Shown here: positions 1 through 6,777 of the stretch, one piece after another
How the letters are laid out: each line of letters starts with the position of its first letter
Numbering within the stretch: the first letter of the stretch is position 1
Assembly: GCA_036556325.1 (NCBI GenBank)
Contig: DATBJR010000060.1
Coordinates: 1 to 16,775 of the forward strand
DNA from: DASSCW01 sp036556325
GTDB taxonomy: Bacteria > Chloroflexota > Limnocylindria > QHBO01
DNA: 16,775 bases
Reading direction: 5' to 3'
Translations under genes and position numbers: made by a program
Notes under the pieces: generated by a model
What the model was told of the DNA's origin: nothing
Seen by the model: the letters and a program-made list of their open reading frames with translations, nothing else
Databases searched by the model: none

Positions 1-276
1 GAGGCCGGCGCGAGCCACCTGTGGTGGAACGTGGTCAACCTTCGGCCCGGCACGCGCGAGCACTTCCTGGAGCACCTCGCTCGCGACTGGCCGGAGGAGG
101 TCGACCGCTACCACCGTCTCTTCGCCGGCCGCGCCTACCTCTCAAAGCCAGCCACCCGTCAGCTGGATGCCACCATGGCCGAGCTGCGCAGCGAGTGGGT
201 CTGGGCGCCTCGGCGGCGTTCGGCGCCGGTGGGGCCACCGGCTGCGACGCAGCTGGAGCTGCGCCTGGCCGGCTAG
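1..276 (+). CDS. Radical SAM protein, C-terminal fragment (Rv2578c/SPL-like family)
   Basis: This is the last 91 codons of a gene that begins before the window. Frame 1 is open from base 1, reading EAGASHLWWNVVNLRPGTREH, and ends at TAG. The tail LRPGTREHFLEHLARDWPEEVDRYHRLFAGRAYLSK resembles the C-terminus of radical SAM proteins of the Rv2578c / spore-photoproduct-lyase-like group, where an LRPGxREHF stretch is followed by a P-E-x-V-x-x-Y-x-x-L-Y/F segment and a G-x-A-Y-x-x-K motif. The CxxxCxxC iron-sulfur motif would lie upstream and cannot be seen, so the assignment rests on this tail alone. An internal GTG at 31 could be mistaken for a start, but coding sequence clearly continues upstream of it. 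The next gene starts 25 bp later behind its own -10 box, so this is probably a separate transcription unit. Confidence 0.6.
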   Translation, partial: EAGASHLWWNVVNLRPGTREHFLEHLARDWPEEVDRYHRLFAGRAYLSKPATRQLDATMAELRSEWVWAPRRRSAPVGPPAATQLELRLAG

Positions 277-289
277 CGCCGGTCGCGCG

Positions 290-295
290 TATAGT
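290..295 (+). promoter_or_regulatory. -10 box TATAGT, leaderless type, for the molybdopterin oxidoreductase
   Basis: TATAGT is followed by six bases (gctgcc) and the GTG at 302. Transcription would therefore start on or next to the start codon. No Shine-Dalgarno sequence is visible before this GTG and no good -35 box is seen. Confidence 0.5.
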
Positions 296-301
296 GCTGC
301 C

Positions 302-925
302 GTGGCCGATCGCTTCGTGTCGCGCGGCTTTGTCGGGAAGCGAGAGCGCGTCGCCGGCGACGGGGCCAGCCGCATCCCGCCCGGCCAGTACCTGACCCGC
401 GACTTCCCGGTCCTGTCAGCGGGGCCGACGCCGCGGGTCGACCTGGCCACCTGGCAGTTCACGATCGACGGGCTGGTGGGCAAGCCGGTCACCTTCAGCT
501 GGGACGAGATCCAGGCGCTCGGCACCCGTGACTTCACCGTGGACATCAGCTGCGTCACGAAATGGACCAAGCTCGACACGCGCTGGACCGGCGTCAGCGT
601 CGACACGTTGCTCGAATCGGTGGAGCTGGACCCCGCGGCACGCTTCGTGGTCGCGCATTCCCATGGCGGCTACACGACCAACCTGCCGCTGGCCGATGTC
701 CTCAATGGCCAGGCATTCGTGGCCTGGGATTACGACGGCCAGCCGCTGGAGCCCGCGCACGGCGGACCGGCGCGTCTGGTGGTTCCGCACCTGTACTTCT
801 GGAAGAGCGCGAAGTGGGTCCGCGGCCTGCGGCTGCTCGCCGACGACGAGCCCGGCTTCTGGGAGTCGCTCGGCTACCACAACCATGGCGACCCATGGCG
901 CGAAGAGCGCTACAGCGGCGACTGA
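302..925 (+). CDS. Sulfite oxidase-like molybdopterin-dependent oxidoreductase
   Basis: The 207-aa product belongs to the sulfite oxidase / MsrP (YedY) molybdopterin-binding fold, in the short single-domain cytoplasmic branch. The family signature runs through the protein: IPPGQYLTRDFPVLSAGPTP near the N-terminus, then WQFTIDGLVG, then DISCVTKWTKLDTRW with Cys84 as the presumed molybdenum ligand, then HSHGGYTTNLPL, then HGGPARLVVPHLYFWKSAKWVRG. It carries no signal peptide, Tat motif or dimerisation domain, so it should act in the cytoplasm. GTG at 302 is chosen because VADRFVSRGFVGKRER starts a normal-looking protein, a -10 box sits just upstream, and residues encoded further upstream look non-coding. 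The flavoprotein gene begins 16 bp downstream, and both probably belong to one operon with the zinc-ribbon gene. The substrate is unknown; S- or N-oxide reduction is possible but not shown. In many relatives the residue before the Cys is His rather than Ser, as far as I recall. Confidence 0.85.
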   Translation: MADRFVSRGFVGKRERVAGDGASRIPPGQYLTRDFPVLSAGPTPRVDLATWQFTIDGLVGKPVTFSWDEIQALGTRDFTVDISCVTKWTKLDTRWTGVSVDTLLESVELDPAARFVVAHSHGGYTTNLPLADVLNGQAFVAWDYDGQPLEPAHGGPARLVVPHLYFWKSAKWVRGLRLLADDEPGFWESLGYHNHGDPWREERYSGD

Positions 926-941
926 GCCACCGGGCGCTGGC

Positions 942-1688
942 ATGGTCGAGCCACTCCGCTGGCAGATCGGGACCGTCACGTCCATCCAGCCCCAGACCGA
1001 TCGCGTTGCCAGCTTCACGATTGCGCTACCCGATTGGCGGCCGCACCGGCCAGGCCAGCACTATGACGTGCGGCTCACGGCCGAGGACGGCTACCAGGCC
1101 CAGCGCTCGTACAGCATCGCGTCGGCCGCGGATCGGGCCGGCGAGGTGGAGCTCGGGGTCGAGCGCATCGCAGATGGGGAGGTGTCGCCCTACTTCCACG
1201 ACGTGCTGGTCGAAGGCGACCGGGTGGAGCTGCGCGGACCCATCGGCGGCTACTTCGTCTGGGAGCCCGGCATGGGCGGGCCGCTGCTGCTGGTCGGTGG
1301 CGGGTCCGGCGTGGTCCCGCTGATGGCCATGCTGCGCGCCCGGCGCGCGGCGGGCGACACGACGCCGGCCGCGCTGCTGTATTCGTCGCGACGCGTCGAG
1401 GACATCATCTACCTCGATGAGCTGCGGGAGCTCGCCGCCGCGCCGGACGGACCGGTCGTCGCGCACACGCTGACCCGCGGCCAGCCGCCCGGGTGGGACG
1501 GATACGCGCGCCGGATCGACGCCGCCATGCTGGCCGAGGTCGCCGGGCGCATCGGCGGGTTCAGCGCCGCGCCACTGGCCTACCTCTGCGGACCGACGCT
1601 GCTGGTCGAGCACGCGGCGGCGGCGCTCACCGACCTCGGCCTAGCGCCGGCCAGGGTCCGGACCGAGCGATTTGGGCCGTCGTCATGA
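942..1688 (+). CDS. FAD/NAD(P)-binding oxidoreductase (ferredoxin-NADP reductase family)
   Basis: The 248-aa protein has the two-domain ferredoxin reductase fold without a 2Fe-2S domain. The FAD-binding motif RSYSIAS begins at Arg55, preceded by PGQHYDVRL. The flavin/pyridine-nucleotide part follows: GPIGGYFVW, then the glycine motif GGGSGVVPLM at 119-128, then LLYSSRRVEDIIYLDEL, and the C-terminal CGPTLLVE with Cys216, which is typical of NAD(P)H-binding reductases. It would pass electrons from NAD(P)H through FAD to a partner, most simply the molybdopterin protein encoded 16 bp upstream. ATG at 942 is chosen because MVEPLRWQIGTVTSI is the usual start of the first beta-barrel; no clear ribosome site precedes it, so translation may be coupled to the upstream gene. 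The stop overlaps the next start as ATGA. Family assignment is secure; the redox partner is inferred from context. Confidence 0.88.
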   Translation: MVEPLRWQIGTVTSIQPQTDRVASFTIALPDWRPHRPGQHYDVRLTAEDGYQAQRSYSIASAADRAGEVELGVERIADGEVSPYFHDVLVEGDRVELRGPIGGYFVWEPGMGGPLLLVGGGSGVVPLMAMLRARRAAGDTTPAALLYSSRRVEDIIYLDELRELAAAPDGPVVAHTLTRGQPPGWDGYARRIDAAMLAEVAGRIGGFSAAPLAYLCGPTLLVEHAAAALTDLGLAPARVRTERFGPSS

Positions 1689-1960
1689 AGCGCGTTGCGC
1701 TGGACGACCCGCTCGTCCTGGATGCAAACGCCGTTGCCGGCGACCTGGCCGAGCTGATGGGCGTCGAGGTGACGGGCTTCCTGGCCCGCTGCGCGCACTG
1801 CGGCAATCGCGACGCCGTGGGCTCGCTGCGCGCCTGGGTCCACGGACCGGGCGTCGTGCTGCGCTGCGTGATCTGCAGCCAGGTCGTGGTCCGCTGGGTT
1901 CGCCTGCCGGACGGTCCCCGGCTCGACCTCCGCGGGGCGGCCTACCTCGAGGCCGGCTAG
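1685..1960 (+). CDS. Small zinc-ribbon protein (DUF6510-like)
   Basis: This 91-aa protein starts inside the stop of the flavoprotein gene (ATGA overlap), which indicates translational coupling. Two knuckles, CAHC at 36-39 and CVIC at 61-64, are spaced as in a zinc ribbon, with a short beta-rich segment between them (AWVHGPGVVLRC). The N-terminal half (LDANAVAGDLAELMGVEVT) is predicted helical. The pattern and position match the DUF6510 family, which in high-GC bacteria is found beside sulfite-oxidase-like and ferredoxin-reductase-like genes; that recollection is from memory and should be checked by search. It might be a metal-binding adaptor, an assembly factor, or a small rubredoxin-like electron carrier using four cysteines to bind iron. 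The sequence does not tell zinc from iron. No enzyme function is assigned. Confidence 0.75.
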   Translation: MKRVALDDPLVLDANAVAGDLAELMGVEVTGFLARCAHCGNRDAVGSLRAWVHGPGVVLRCVICSQVVVRWVRLPDGPRLDLRGAAYLEAG

Positions 1961-2042
1961 CCGCCAGACCACGCCAATCGGGCCATCCTCCGCCGCCGAT
2001 CGGGTGGCTGACGATCCGGGCGCGGCGCGGCCTAATGCGCTC

Positions 2043-2945
2043 GTGAGGCGATACCTGTCCACCGCGCTGGCGCTGCTCTTCGTGCTGAGCCTGTTCCATG
2101 TGCCGGCCGCGGCCGCGCCGCCGACGTCGGCCTGCCCGCTGTTCCCGGCCTCCAACGTGTGGAACAAGCGGGTCGACTCGCTTCCGGTGGCGTCGAACTC
2201 GGCCACGTTGGTCGCGACCATCGGCCGCGATCGTCCATTGCATCCGGACTTCGGCAGCTACCTCGGCTACGGCATCCCGTACAACGTGGTGGGCGACCTG
2301 ACGCCACGTCGCACCGTCCGCTTCGACTACGACGACGAATCCGATCATGTCGGCTACCCGATCCCGGCCTCGCCGAAGATCGAGGCGGGCAGCGACCGTC
2401 ACCTGCTGATGTGGGACACGGCCCAGTGCCGCCTCTACGAGCTGTTCAACGCCCGCAAGACATCATCGGGCTGGCGAGCCGGATCCGGGGCGACCTGGGA
2501 CCTGACGTCGAACGCGCTGCGGCCGAACGGCTGGACGAGCGCCGATGCGGCAGGCTTGCCGATCCTGCCGGGCCTCGTCCGCTACGAGGAGATCGAGGCG
2601 GGCGCCATCAACCATGCCATCCGCTTCACCGCCCCGCTGACGCGCAGCGCGCACATCTACCCGGCGCGCCACCATGCTGGCGCGGGCTGGTCGACGAAGC
2701 TGCCGCCGATGGGAACCCGCGTCCGGCTCAAGAACGGCTTCCGGATCAGTGGCTTCAGCCCGCGGGTCCGGATCATCCTGCTGGCCATGAAGCGCTACGG
2801 AATGATCCTGGCCGACAACGGCTCGGCCTGGTACTTCAGCGGCACCTCCGACCTGCGCTGGAGTGACGACGAGCTCAACGAGCTCAAGACGCTGCACGGC
2901 CGCAACTTCGAGGTGGTCGACACCTCCAGCCTGCGCAACGGCTGA
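2043..2945 (+). CDS. Uncharacterised secreted protein
   Basis: The 300-aa product starts with a standard Sec signal peptide: two arginines, a hydrophobic core LSTALALLFVLSLFHV, then an AAAA-PP cleavage region around residues 22-26. GTG at 2043 gives this signal peptide directly; the frame stays open upstream but looks non-coding. The mature protein has only two cysteines (Cys31 and Cys129), which could form one disulfide. Recognisable blocks are NVWNKRVDSLPV, HPDFGSYLGYGIPYNVV, FDYDDESDHVGYPIP, GSDRHLLMWDTAQCRLYELFNA, LPILPGLVRYEEI, GAINHAIRFTAP and KRYGMILADNG. These blocks recur in secreted proteins of soil bacteria that I remember as unnamed, and I know of no assigned function. The acidic DYDDESDH stretch could bind metal, but this is speculation. 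It is convergent with the next gene (9 bp apart) and is probably monocistronic. Confidence 0.8.
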   Translation: MRRYLSTALALLFVLSLFHVPAAAAPPTSACPLFPASNVWNKRVDSLPVASNSATLVATIGRDRPLHPDFGSYLGYGIPYNVVGDLTPRRTVRFDYDDESDHVGYPIPASPKIEAGSDRHLLMWDTAQCRLYELFNARKTSSGWRAGSGATWDLTSNALRPNGWTSADAAGLPILPGLVRYEEIEAGAINHAIRFTAPLTRSAHIYPARHHAGAGWSTKLPPMGTRVRLKNGFRISGFSPRVRIILLAMKRYGMILADNGSAWYFSGTSDLRWSDDELNELKTLHGRNFEVVDTSSLRNG

Positions 2946-2954
2946 CCGCCAGCC

Positions 2955-3230
2955 TCAGCCCTCGCCGACGGTGGTGATGCGGCGCCGCGTCTGCACGTCG
3001 ACCTTGGCCTCGCGACCCTCGTGGGCCGGGTGCTCAACCAGCGCGATCAGCCGGCTGGCCATGAAGCGCCCCGTACGGACCGGCGTGCCGCCGCGGGTGA
3101 CCTCGCTCACCTCGACCACGCCGCGGCTGGTCGTCACTTCGAGCCGCCGACCGGCCCGCGTGGCCTCGATGACGAACGTCTGCGTGCCCTGCCCGGTGTC
3201 GACCACCGCCTCGACCCGATCTCCCTTCAT
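2955..3230 (-). CDS. Conserved-looking small protein of unknown function
   Basis: The 91-aa protein begins MKGDRVEAVVDTGQGTQTFVIEATRAGRRLEV and continues with VVEVSEVTRGGTPVRTGRFMASRLIALVEHP. Short alternating beta-strand stretches suggest a small beta-barrel or sheet protein. It has no signal peptide, membrane segment or cysteine. It is accepted as real because of its ATG start, a good -10 box seven bases upstream, normal codon use, and a snug fit between the stop of the secreted-protein gene (9 bp) and the stop of the protease gene (62 bp). It lies downstream of the protease on the same strand but has its own promoter. Function unknown. Confidence 0.7.
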   Translation of the reverse strand: MKGDRVEAVVDTGQGTQTFVIEATRAGRRLEVTTSRGVVEVSEVTRGGTPVRTGRFMASRLIALVEHPAHEGREAKVDVQTRRRITTVGEG

Positions 3231-3237
3231 GGGCGGA

Positions 3238-3243
3238 ATGCTA
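3238..3243 (-). promoter_or_regulatory. -10 box TAGCAT, leaderless type, for the 91-aa protein
   Basis: On the minus strand TAGCAT is followed by seven bases (tccgccc) and the ATG at 3230. Transcription would start at or within a base or two of the ATG. No Shine-Dalgarno sequence is present in this spacer and no convincing -35 box is seen. Confidence 0.5.
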
Positions 3244-3292
3244 CTGCCGCACGGGCGGAATCAGGAACCCGCCGTCCCTGACCGGCCTCCGC

Positions 3293-4798
3293 TCAGGGGC
3301 TGGGCGAGGCCGATGGCGTGGGCGTGGGCGTCGGGGTCGGGTCCGGGGTCAGGAAGGCCCAATCGGATTCGGGGACCCAGTAGCCGGCCAGGTCGCCGTC
3401 GGTCACGTACAGGAAGTGGCCCGGCCGACCAGGGATCGTGGTCCGCTTGGAGGCGTGGACCGCCACGTCTGTGCCGAGCTTGGCCGAGCGGCCGCGGATC
3501 ATGGCGCCGTATGCGTCGAAGCGGTAGCCGAACCGGTTGCCGGCGAGCAGCGTCACATCGTCTTCCGGCACCAGCAGCGGGCGGCCGGGCAGCAGCTGCG
3601 GCGTCGTCGGCCACGTGCCATGCACGGCCCGATACACCGCCTTGTAGGCATCGATCCGCCCGAAACGGGTGAACGCCCACGGCGTCTGGATGGTGGCGCT
3701 GGTCAGGATCGACTCGATCTCCCTGCGACTGATCCCGGGCCGCGCCGAATCGAGGAGGGCCGCGATCCCGGACACCATGGGCGTGGCTGCGCTGGTGCCG
3801 CAGAAGCTGCCGTAGCTCGAGCCGCGCCTGGTGGCCCACGTGCAGCCCGGGGCCGCGACGTCGACCCAGCTGGTCGAGTAATCGGACCAGCTGTACTGGA
3901 GGTCCCACTCGCTGCTGGCCGCGACGCTGATGACGCCGGCGAAGGCACCGGGATAGAACAGGTCCTGGCTGCCGAAGTTGCCGGCAGCGGCCACCACCAC
4001 GGCGCCCTTCGACCGGGCGTAGGCGATCGCGTTGCCCAGCGTGCTGCCACCGGTGGGTCCGCCGAAACTCAGGTTGATGACGTCGGCGTGATGGTCGGCC
4101 GCCCAGGTGATGGCCTTGGCCGCGACCGTCCACAGGCCGATGCCATTCGCATCGAGCGCCTTGACCGGCATCAGCTTGCAGCGCGAGCACATGCCGGCGA
4201 CGCCCAGCGCGTTGCTGCTCGCGGCCACCACGCCGGCGACGGCGGTGCCGTGGCCGTTGTCGTCACTCGGGCGACGGTCGTGGTTCACGAAGTCGTAGCC
4301 ATCCACGATCCGGCTCGACAGGTCGGGATGGTTGAGTTGGACGCCGGTGTCGACGATGGCCACCACGGTCCGATAGGTGCCGCGCTCGACGTTCCAGGCC
4401 CGGGGCCCGCGCACCTGGCGCTTCTCCCATTGCTGGGCCCACATCGGATCCGGCGGGATCCAGGTGGCTGCCACCCTTCCGTCGGTCTCGACCCGCTCCA
4501 CGTGGGGGTTGGTGGACCAGGCCTTGCGGATTTGGTCCACGGCCGCCGCGGGAACCTGCACCACTCGGACACGCAGCGCGTCGATGGCGTTGACGACCTT
4601 GCCGGCGCTGCGTGCCACACGGCCGGCAACGGCGTCTGGCGTTCCGGCCTTGAACGTGACTGCCAGCCGGACGAAGCCATGTCGCGCCGCGGGCGGTGGT
4701 GCCCCGGCAGCGGCAAGCGGTGACGCCACGGAACCGGCCAGCAGGGCAACGCCGGCCAACAGGCTCAGCAGACGGGAAGCGGGACGCGGTCGGGGCAA
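3293..4798 (-). CDS. Secreted subtilisin-like serine protease (S8 family)
   Basis: The 501-aa preproprotein has a signal peptide (residues 1-31, RLLSLLAGVALLAGS core), an I9-like propeptide (about 40-110) and a complete S8 catalytic domain. Catalytic residues are Asp150 in AIVDTGV, His183 in NGHGTAVAG and Ser336 in GTSAATPMVSG, with oxyanion Asn274 in AAAGN. A CSRC pair at 204-207 precedes KLMPVKAL, as in thermitase-like enzymes. After the catalytic domain a beta-rich module (about 408-482, with GNRFGYRFDAYGA, IPGRPGHFLYV and LAGYWVPES) leads to a Pro/Thr/Ser tail that ends the protein. I remember similar modules at the ends of Chloroflexota exoproteins, perhaps for surface attachment. The TTG at 4798 is chosen because it follows AGAGGA by six bases and starts the signal peptide; the open frame reaches 5086 but that part looks non-coding. 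Divergent from the MFS gene. Confidence 0.92.
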   Translation of the reverse strand: MPRPRPASRLLSLLAGVALLAGSVASPLAAAGAPPPAARHGFVRLAVTFKAGTPDAVAGRVARSAGKVVNAIDALRVRVVQVPAAAVDQIRKAWSTNPHVERVETDGRVAATWIPPDPMWAQQWEKRQVRGPRAWNVERGTYRTVVAIVDTGVQLNHPDLSSRIVDGYDFVNHDRRPSDDNGHGTAVAGVVAASSNALGVAGMCSRCKLMPVKALDANGIGLWTVAAKAITWAADHHADVINLSFGGPTGGSTLGNAIAYARSKGAVVVAAAGNFGSQDLFYPGAFAGVISVAASSEWDLQYSWSDYSTSWVDVAAPGCTWATRRGSSYGSFCGTSAATPMVSGIAALLDSARPGISRREIESILTSATIQTPWAFTRFGRIDAYKAVYRAVHGTWPTTPQLLPGRPLLVPEDDVTLLAGNRFGYRFDAYGAMIRGRSAKLGTDVAVHASKRTTIPGRPGHFLYVTDGDLAGYWVPESDWAFLTPDPTPTPTPTPSASPSP

Positions 4799-4973
4799 CG
4801 CTGATCCTCTGCGCAGTTCGGTTTGCCGGCTGCGACAATCCCCCCGTTTCCACCCGGGCAGCGGCGGGCGGTCTCCGCAGCGCCACCAGCATCGGGCACG
4901 GTACCCGGCCGTACCAGCCGGCCGTTGGTCCGGGCCGCATGGGCAAGATGGGTTACGGCACCATTGGCAGCCG
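4799..4973. promoter_or_regulatory. Divergent intergenic region between protease and MFS genes
   Basis: At 175 bp this is the longest non-coding stretch of the window and must hold the promoters of both divergent genes. It has a dyad GGTAC-ccggcc-GTACC at 4900-4915 and a direct repeat CCGGCCGT at 4905-4912 and 4918-4925, 13 bp apart. ACCA/TGGT arms at 4913-4916 and 4926-4929 surround the second copy. These may be a regulator site. I could not pick out convincing -35/-10 pairs in either direction. Confidence 0.35.
4805..4810 (-). promoter_or_regulatory. Ribosome binding site AGAGGA for the protease
   Basis: AGAGGA on the minus strand lies six bases before TTG at 4798. It decides the start: the TTG opens directly into the signal peptide, while upstream in-frame codons give an implausible Cys/Arg/Trp-rich sequence. 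It also shows this gene has a leader, unlike several neighbours. Confidence 0.6.
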
Positions 4974-6215
4974 ATGGACGAGCGGGGCGTGGCGAATCCG
5001 GTGGTGGCGGCTCCGTGGGAGGCGAGGTCGCTCGGCAGGCGGCTGGCCTTCGCGCTGGTGCTGGCCCTTGCCATGGGGACCAGCACCTACGCCGGCTACG
5101 CCTTCGGGGTGCTGGGCCCCGCGGTCCGGGACGAGTTCGGCATCAGCCGCTTCCAGCTCGGGCTGCTGACGACCTGCTTCTTCCTGGTCGGCGGCCCGCT
5201 GTCACTCGTGGCGGGCCGAGCGACGGACCGCTACGGTGCCCGGCTGGTGATGATGCTGGCCTTCGCCGGTGCCGCGGCCGCCATCGTCGCCATGGCCGGC
5301 GCGCCGTCGTACCCGTGGATGCTGATCGGCGCCGGTGCAGCGGGCCTGGCACTGGCCACCGGCAATCCGGTGACGAACAAGCTGGTGGCCGATCACCTGC
5401 CGCCGGGGCGGCGCGGGCTGGTGATGGGCAGCAAGCAGGCCGGCGTGCAGGTGGGCGCGTTCCTGGCCGGTGCCCTGCTGGCGCCCCTCGCCGCCCAGAT
5501 CGGCTGGCGTTCGGCGCTCGGTTGGAGCGCGGTGGTCCCGCTGGTCGGGCTCGTCGCCGCACTGCGGTTCATCCCCCGGGCCGGCGGCGCGGAGGCCGGG
5601 CACGAGCCGGACGGGGCGCGGGCGGAACGTGGCCTGCCACCGGGCGTCCGCTGGCTGGCGGCGTACGCCTTCCTGATGGGCAGCGGCGTGGCGGCGATCA
5701 ACGCCTACCTGCCGCTGTACCTGGTCGAGCGCGGCGGGGCGTCGCACGAGCTGGCCGGGGCGGTCGTGGCAGCCATCGGCGTGGTCGGGGTGGGCTCGCG
5801 CATCGCCTGGGGCTGGGCCAGTGAGCGGATGCCGTCGTTCACGCTGCCGCTGCTCCTGCTGGGGCTCGGCGCCGTGCTGGCCGTGGGGATGGTGGCCGCC
5901 GTGGAGCGCATCGGCCTGTGGATCGCGTGGCCAGCTGCCGTCGTCTTCGGTGCCAGCGCGGTCACCTGGAACGCGGTCGGCATGCTGGCGGTCATCACCG
6001 CGTCCGGCAGCCGGCTGGCCGGACGGGCGTCCGGCGTGGTCACTGCCGGGTTCTACATCGGCTTCGTGGCCAGCCCCATGGTCTTCGGCCTGGTCGTCGA
6101 CGCCCTGCAGGACTACCTGCCGGGCTGGCTGCTGGTGATGGCGGTCTTCGCCGCCACCGTGGTCGTGGTCCTGGGGTGGCGACGGGCGAGCGCCGGCGCC
6201 GTCAGAACGGCTTGA
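4974..6215 (+). CDS. MFS transporter
   Basis: The 413-aa protein shows the twelve-helix major facilitator pattern. It has a first helix after a short N-terminus (LAFALVLALAMGTSTYAGYAFGVL), the loop 2-3 signature GRATDRYGARLVMM (a G-x-x-x-D-R-x-G-x-R motif), and a second-half repeat (GWASERMPSF after GSRIAWGW). TGNPVTNKLVADHLPPGRRG and GSKQAGVQVGAFLAG resemble helix 4-5 segments of MFS_1 carriers of small organic acids or cyanate-like anions, but the substrate cannot be told. ATG at 4974 is taken as start; GTG at 4989, behind gagcgggg, is a real alternative that removes only five residues. The open frame runs far upstream antisense to the protease, and that part is not coding. Its 3' end overlaps the convergent membrane-protein gene by 14 bp. 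Confidence 0.85.
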   Translation: MDERGVANPVVAAPWEARSLGRRLAFALVLALAMGTSTYAGYAFGVLGPAVRDEFGISRFQLGLLTTCFFLVGGPLSLVAGRATDRYGARLVMMLAFAGAAAAIVAMAGAPSYPWMLIGAGAAGLALATGNPVTNKLVADHLPPGRRGLVMGSKQAGVQVGAFLAGALLAPLAAQIGWRSALGWSAVVPLVGLVAALRFIPRAGGAEAGHEPDGARAERGLPPGVRWLAAYAFLMGSGVAAINAYLPLYLVERGGASHELAGAVVAAIGVVGVGSRIAWGWASERMPSFTLPLLLLGLGAVLAVGMVAAVERIGLWIAWPAAVVFGASAVTWNAVGMLAVITASGSRLAGRASGVVTAGFYIGFVASPMVFGLVVDALQDYLPGWLLVMAVFAATVVVVLGWRRASAGAVRTA

Positions 6216-6696
6216 CGACCATCAGGTAGAGGACGACCAGCAGGCCGACGCCGCCGAGCGCCGCAATGGGCACCGGATTCCAGCTCCGCAGCTCCTGCTC
6301 CGCCAGCGCCGGGTCAGCCGCCGCCGCGGGTTCACTGCCACGCCCCGTCTGCAGCCCGAACGCGGCGCGGGCGCGACGCAGCTTCAGGGCGCCCATTGGC
6401 GTCATGCCACCGATCACGATCACCAGCACGGCAATCGACAGCCACAACCACCACCTGCCCCAGAAGCCGCCGATGAAGCCCAGCCAGATCCCCGTCAGCA
6501 CGAAGCCCAGCAGGCCCACGATCAGGACCCATGAGCTCGTCGCCAGTCGCGATGCGTCGAGCAGCGCGCCGATCCGGGCGGGGTCCCGTTCGCCCCGCAG
6601 CTGGAACGCGATCACCGCCGATGCGCCGTGGACGAGGACGAAGAGGAGCACGAAGGCCACATGCAGGAAGATCAGGGTCAGCCGCAGGTCAGGCAT
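6202..6696 (-). CDS. Four-helix integral membrane protein (DUF2269-like)
   Basis: The 164-aa protein has four hydrophobic helices: TLIFLHVAFVLLFVLVHGASAV, SSWVLIVGLLGFVLTGIWLGF, WWLWLSIAVLVIVIGGMT and a C-terminal IAALGGVGLLVVLYLMVV. A His in helix 1 (LIFLHVAFVLL) and another at the end of it (VHGAS) are reminiscent of DUF2269/CopD-like small membrane proteins, in which such residues may hold heme or metal; this is only a resemblance. ATG at 6696 is preferred since GTGAGG lies nine bases upstream. The in-frame GTG at 6711 adds MRYPP and is possible. A -10-like TACCCT at 6729-6734 would give a leader of about 25 bases. The gene is divergent from the GH3 lipoprotein gene, 81 bp away. Function unknown. 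Confidence 0.7.
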   Translation of the reverse strand: MPDLRLTLIFLHVAFVLLFVLVHGASAVIAFQLRGERDPARIGALLDASRLATSSWVLIVGLLGFVLTGIWLGFIGGFWGRWWLWLSIAVLVIVIGGMTPMGALKLRRARAAFGLQTGRGSEPAAAADPALAEQELRSWNPVPIAALGGVGLLVVLYLMVVKPF

Positions 6697-6728
6697 GGGC
6701 GGGTACCTCACTGGACGCTGTGGGCGTG

Positions 6729-6734
6729 AGGGTA
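6729..6734 (-). promoter_or_regulatory. -10-like TACCCT for the four-helix membrane protein
   Basis: On the minus strand TACCCT lies 32 bases before the ATG at 6696. It would give a short leader carrying GTGAGG as ribosome site. The same 81-bp gap must hold the promoter of the GH3 gene; a weak CATCCT sits at 6764-6769, eight bases before its ATG. Confidence 0.3.
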
Positions 6735-6777
6735 GCAGGCAGGCGCCGCGGCACGAAGGGTGCCATCCTCTGAGCCG

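Noticed and set aside
3293..3360. Possible frameshift after the Pro/Thr repeat of the protease that removed a C-terminal domain
   Set aside because: Only 62 bp lie between the stop and the next gene, and the alternative frame ends within it without a recognisable domain, so no lost domain can be shown.
3416..4723. 435-codon plus-strand frame opposite the protease
   Set aside because: The minus strand encodes a complete S8 protease with all catalytic residues; the plus-strand product is Arg/Gly/His-rich and has no domain.
5202..5747. 181-codon minus-strand frame within the MFS gene
   Set aside because: Antisense to a well-formed twelve-helix transporter; no promoter, no ribosome site, no hydrophobic or domain pattern.
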